Assembly (NCBI GenBank): GCA_018623405.1
Contig: JAAZVO010000119.1
Span: 1 to 7,758 of the forward strand
Length of the DNA: 7,758 bases
DNA from: Crocinitomicaceae bacterium
GTDB lineage: Bacteria; Bacteroidota; Bacteroidia; Flavobacteriales_G; Salibacteraceae
Direction: 5' to 3'
Shown here piece after piece: positions 5,332 to 7,758 of the stretch. How positions within the stretch are numbered: position 1 is the first letter of the stretch; each line of letters begins with the position of its first letter. The position numbers were made by a program, and so were the translations under genes. The notes beneath the pieces were generated by a model. That model was not told where the DNA came from. It did not search any database and saw only the letters and a program-made list of their open reading frames with translations.

Positions 5332-7758
5332 ATGATTAAAAGTGTGCAATTTAAGGGAGAACAATATTTTAAAATTGAAAATATTGATGGCATAAGACCT
5401 TTTTTAATGAGTGTGGTGAGTGCCTCTAACCATTGGATGTTTATTGGAAGTAATGGAGGGCTTACAGCAGGAAGAAAAAATGCTGATTTTGCTCTTTTCC
5501 CTTATTATACGGATGATAAAATCATCGAATCTGCTGAAATAACAGGAAGTAAAACCATTGTGCAGGTTCATCATGAAGGAAAGTTAAAAAATTGGGAACC
5601 ATTTAGCGTGCTGAGTCACAAAGGCTTTAATGTAAAACGAAATTTGTACAAAAACCAATGGGGAAACAAAATCGTATTTGAAGAGGTAAACGAAACACTA
5701 AACCTTGTTTTTAGGTATCAATGGAATTCTTCCAATCTTTATGGGTTTGTTAGAAAGGCCTCACTCACCAATTTAGGAAATGAGTCGATGCAGTTAAGGT
5801 TAGTTGATGGTATTCAAAATATTGTACCTTTTGGGGTTGCAAGCGATGTTCAAAATACAAGAAGTAACTTAGTAGATGCCTACAAGCGAAGCGAATTAGA
5901 CCCTGAAACAGGTTTAGGCATGTTTGCCTTAAGTGCTATTATTGTTGATAAGGCTGAACCAAGCGAAGCGCTTAAAGCTAATGTGGCTTGGGCAATGGGA
6001 ATTGAAAACCCAACTTACTTAGTTTCAAACAATCAATTGAATGCATTTAGAAAAGGCGAACAGATAAATCAAGAAGTTGACGTAAAAGCTGAAAAAGGTG
6101 CCTACTTTATTGCAACTGAATTCACACTTCAACAGCAAGAGCAAAAAGAGTGGTTTATTGTTGCGAATGTTAACCAAAACCATGCAGGGGTTTATAATAT
6201 CATTCATCAAATAAAAACGGATGAAAACTACCTCCAAAAAATTCTTGCTGATGTTGAATTGGGTACCCAAGAGTTAATTAAGTTAACTACATCGGCCGAT
6301 GGTTTGCAAAAAACAGCCGACCCCTTAAAGGATGCTAGACACTTTGCTAACACTATGTTTAACATTATGCGTGGGGGTATTTTTGATCATAATTACACCA
6401 TAGAGCTTTGGGATTTTAAAAAGTACCTCAAAACTGCTAATGTCGAAGTTTTTAAGGAGTTTGAAATTACTGTAGATAAATTACCTGCAACCTTTTCCGT
6501 ATTCGAATTACAAGAGTTGGTTGATAAAACAGATAGCTTATCGTTTAAGCGTTTAGCTACAGAATATTTGCCCCTAAAATTCAGCAGAAGACACGGAGAC
6601 CCAAGCCGACCTTGGAATAAGTTTTCCATAAACACAGTTAATGAAGACGATGGCTCCAAAATTTTAGATTACGAAGGTAATTGGCGTGATATCTTTCAAA
6701 ATTGGGAAGCCTTAGCTTGGTCATACCCTGCCTTTATTGAAGGCATGATCTACCGTTTTTTAAATGCCTCTACCTTCGATGGATACAACCCTTACCGCAT
6801 TACCAAAGATGGCTTTGATTGGGAAACTATTGAACCTGATGACCCTTGGAGCTACATTGGCTATTGGGGAGATCATCAAATTATCTACCTGCTAAAGTTC
6901 TTAGAGTTTTTAGAAAAATACCAACCTGGTAAGCTAGTGGAGTTATTCCACAGAAATCACTTTGTGTATGCTGCGGTTCCATATAAAATAAAACCTTATG
7001 AGGATATTCTAAAAAACACCAAAGACACGATTGATTTCGATCACAAATGGGATCATGAAATTCGTGCAAGCAGAAATCAGCTAGGCTCTGATGGGGCACT
7101 GCTAAAAACTAAAAACGCGCCGTATCATGTAAACTTTTTAGAGAAAATTTTGGCCACTACCCTAGCAAAGGTTGCAAATCTAATTCCCGAAGCAGGTATT
7201 TGGATGAATACCCAACGCCCTGAGTGGAACGATGCCAACAATGCGTTGGTTGGTAATGGAGTTTCTATGGTTACCCTTTATTATTTAAGAAGGTTTTTAA
7301 CCTTTTTTAGAGGTGTATTTGCAGATGGAGATGAGGCGGTTGAAATATCTACAGAGCTTTTCGATTTCTTTAACGCTACAGATAACGCACTAAAACAATT
7401 TAAAGGCAAGCTAGAAGGCTCCTTTAGTGATGAAGATAGAAAGCAATTGATGGACTTATTAGGAAAGGCATCTACAGATTATAGAAATGCCATTTACCAA
7501 AATGGTTTCTCGGGCGAAAAAGAATTGCTTTCAATGCCTAACCTAAAATCGCTTATTAAGGTGGCCACCAAATTTATGCAGCACGCCATTGAAGCCAATA
7601 AAAGAGATGACAACTTGTATCACGGTTATAATATCATCTCTATTTCCGAAAACAAAACTTCTATTGAATATTTAGATGAACAACTTGAAGGTCAAGTAGG
7701 TGTGTTGAGTTCAGGCTATTTGAATCCTCAACAGGTAATTGACTTGTTAAATGCTTTA
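5332..7758 (+). CDS. Large uncharacterised protein, possibly a GH94-like carbohydrate-active enzyme (3' truncated)
   Basis: Starting at ATG 5332, this frame is open for 809 codons to the window edge, so the protein's C-terminus is missing. I do not recognise a named family with certainty. There is no signal peptide or membrane segment, so it is probably cytoplasmic. Residues 1 to about 300 are rich in beta-strand-like sequence, with SNGGLTAGRKNADFALFPYYTDDKI-type residues at 40-64, RNLYKNQWGNKIVFEE (103-118) and LVDGIQNIVPFG (157-168), consistent with a beta-sandwich. From about 330 the protein becomes helical and rich in Trp and aromatic residues: YEGNWRDIFQNWEAL (447-461), NASTFDGYNPYRIT (478-491), DDPWSYIGYWGDHQ (503-516) and RPEWNDANNALVGNG (629-643). 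From memory, the RDxxQN and EWND motifs recall RDxxQD and DWND of GH94 phosphorylases, which share a sandwich-plus-(alpha/alpha)6-barrel layout. The function is inference; it could also be another glycoside hydrolase-like family. Confidence 0.85.
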   Translation, partial: MIKSVQFKGEQYFKIENIDGIRPFLMSVVSASNHWMFIGSNGGLTAGRKNADFALFPYYTDDKIIESAEITGSKTIVQVHHEGKLKNWEPFSVLSHKGFNVKRNLYKNQWGNKIVFEEVNETLNLVFRYQWNSSNLYGFVRKASLTNLGNESMQLRLVDGIQNIVPFGVASDVQNTRSNLVDAYKRSELDPETGLGMFALSAIIVDKAEPSEALKANVAWAMGIENPTYLVSNNQLNAFRKGEQINQEVDVKAEKGAYFIATEFTLQQQEQKEWFIVANVNQNHAGVYNIIHQIKTDENYLQKILADVELGTQELIKLTTSADGLQKTADPLKDARHFANTMFNIMRGGIFDHNYTIELWDFKKYLKTANVEVFKEFEITVDKLPATFSVFELQELVDKTDSLSFKRLATEYLPLKFSRRHGDPSRPWNKFSINTVNEDDGSKILDYEGNWRDIFQNWEALAWSYPAFIEGMIYRFLNASTFDGYNPYRITKDGFDWETIEPDDPWSYIGYWGDHQIIYLLKFLEFLEKYQPGKLVELFHRNHFVYAAVPYKIKPYEDILKNTKDTIDFDHKWDHEIRASRNQLGSDGALLKTKNAPYHVNFLEKILATTLAKVANLIPEAGIWMNTQRPEWNDANNALVGNGVSMVTLYYLRRFLTFFRGVFADGDEAVEISTELFDFFNATDNALKQFKGKLEGSFSDEDRKQLMDLLGKASTDYRNAIYQNGFSGEKELLSMPNLKSLIKVATKFMQHAIEANKRDDNLYHGYNIISISENKTSIEYLDEQLEGQVGVLSSGYLNPQQVIDLLNAL

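Noticed and set aside
6025..7099. Three minus-strand ORFs (6025-6270, 6393-6659, 6881-7099) antisense to the large right-hand gene
   Set aside because: The plus-strand frame is continuously open from 5332 to 7758 with coherent protein-like sequence; these short frames have no recognisable domains.

Overview
The window reads as chromosomal DNA of a Bacteroidota bacterium, most likely in or near the Flavobacteriia/Sphingobacteriia/Cytophagia. The evidence is a type IX secretion C-terminal sorting domain at the left edge, AT-rich coding sequence, no Shine-Dalgarno sites before the starts, and promoter-like matches to the Bacteroidota TTTG / TAnnTTTG pattern. There are no RNA genes, insertion sequences, phage genes or CRISPR arrays. 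Gene content looks like ordinary chromosome except for one large unfamiliar protein at the right end.

Layout from left to right: (1) the 3' end of a gene for a secreted T9SS cargo protein (1-300, +); (2) gpsA, NAD(P)H-dependent glycerol-3-phosphate dehydrogenase (353-1354, +); (3) a YgiQ/UPF0313-family radical SAM protein (1346-3223, -), converging on gpsA with a 9-bp overlap; (4) a 238-bp spacer (3224-3461) holding two near-identical palindromes and a longer inverted repeat; (5) an MsbA-like ABC exporter half-transporter (3462-5228, -); (6) a 103-bp divergent promoter region with two candidate promoters whose -7 elements overlap; (7) a large ORF (5332 to the window end, +) that runs off the edge after 809 codons without a stop.

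The genes do not form one obvious pathway. GpsA makes sn-glycerol-3-phosphate for phospholipid synthesis. The ABC protein is of a kind that exports lipids or hydrophobic compounds across the inner membrane. The YgiQ protein is a predicted Fe-S radical SAM enzyme of unknown substrate. The large right-hand protein has no signal peptide. Its order of motifs suggests a GH94-like layout (N-terminal beta-sandwich, then an alpha/alpha barrel), so it may act on glycans in the cytoplasm; this is inference. It is the least understood and most interesting item here, followed by the shared divergent promoter and the palindromes in the 3224-3461 spacer.
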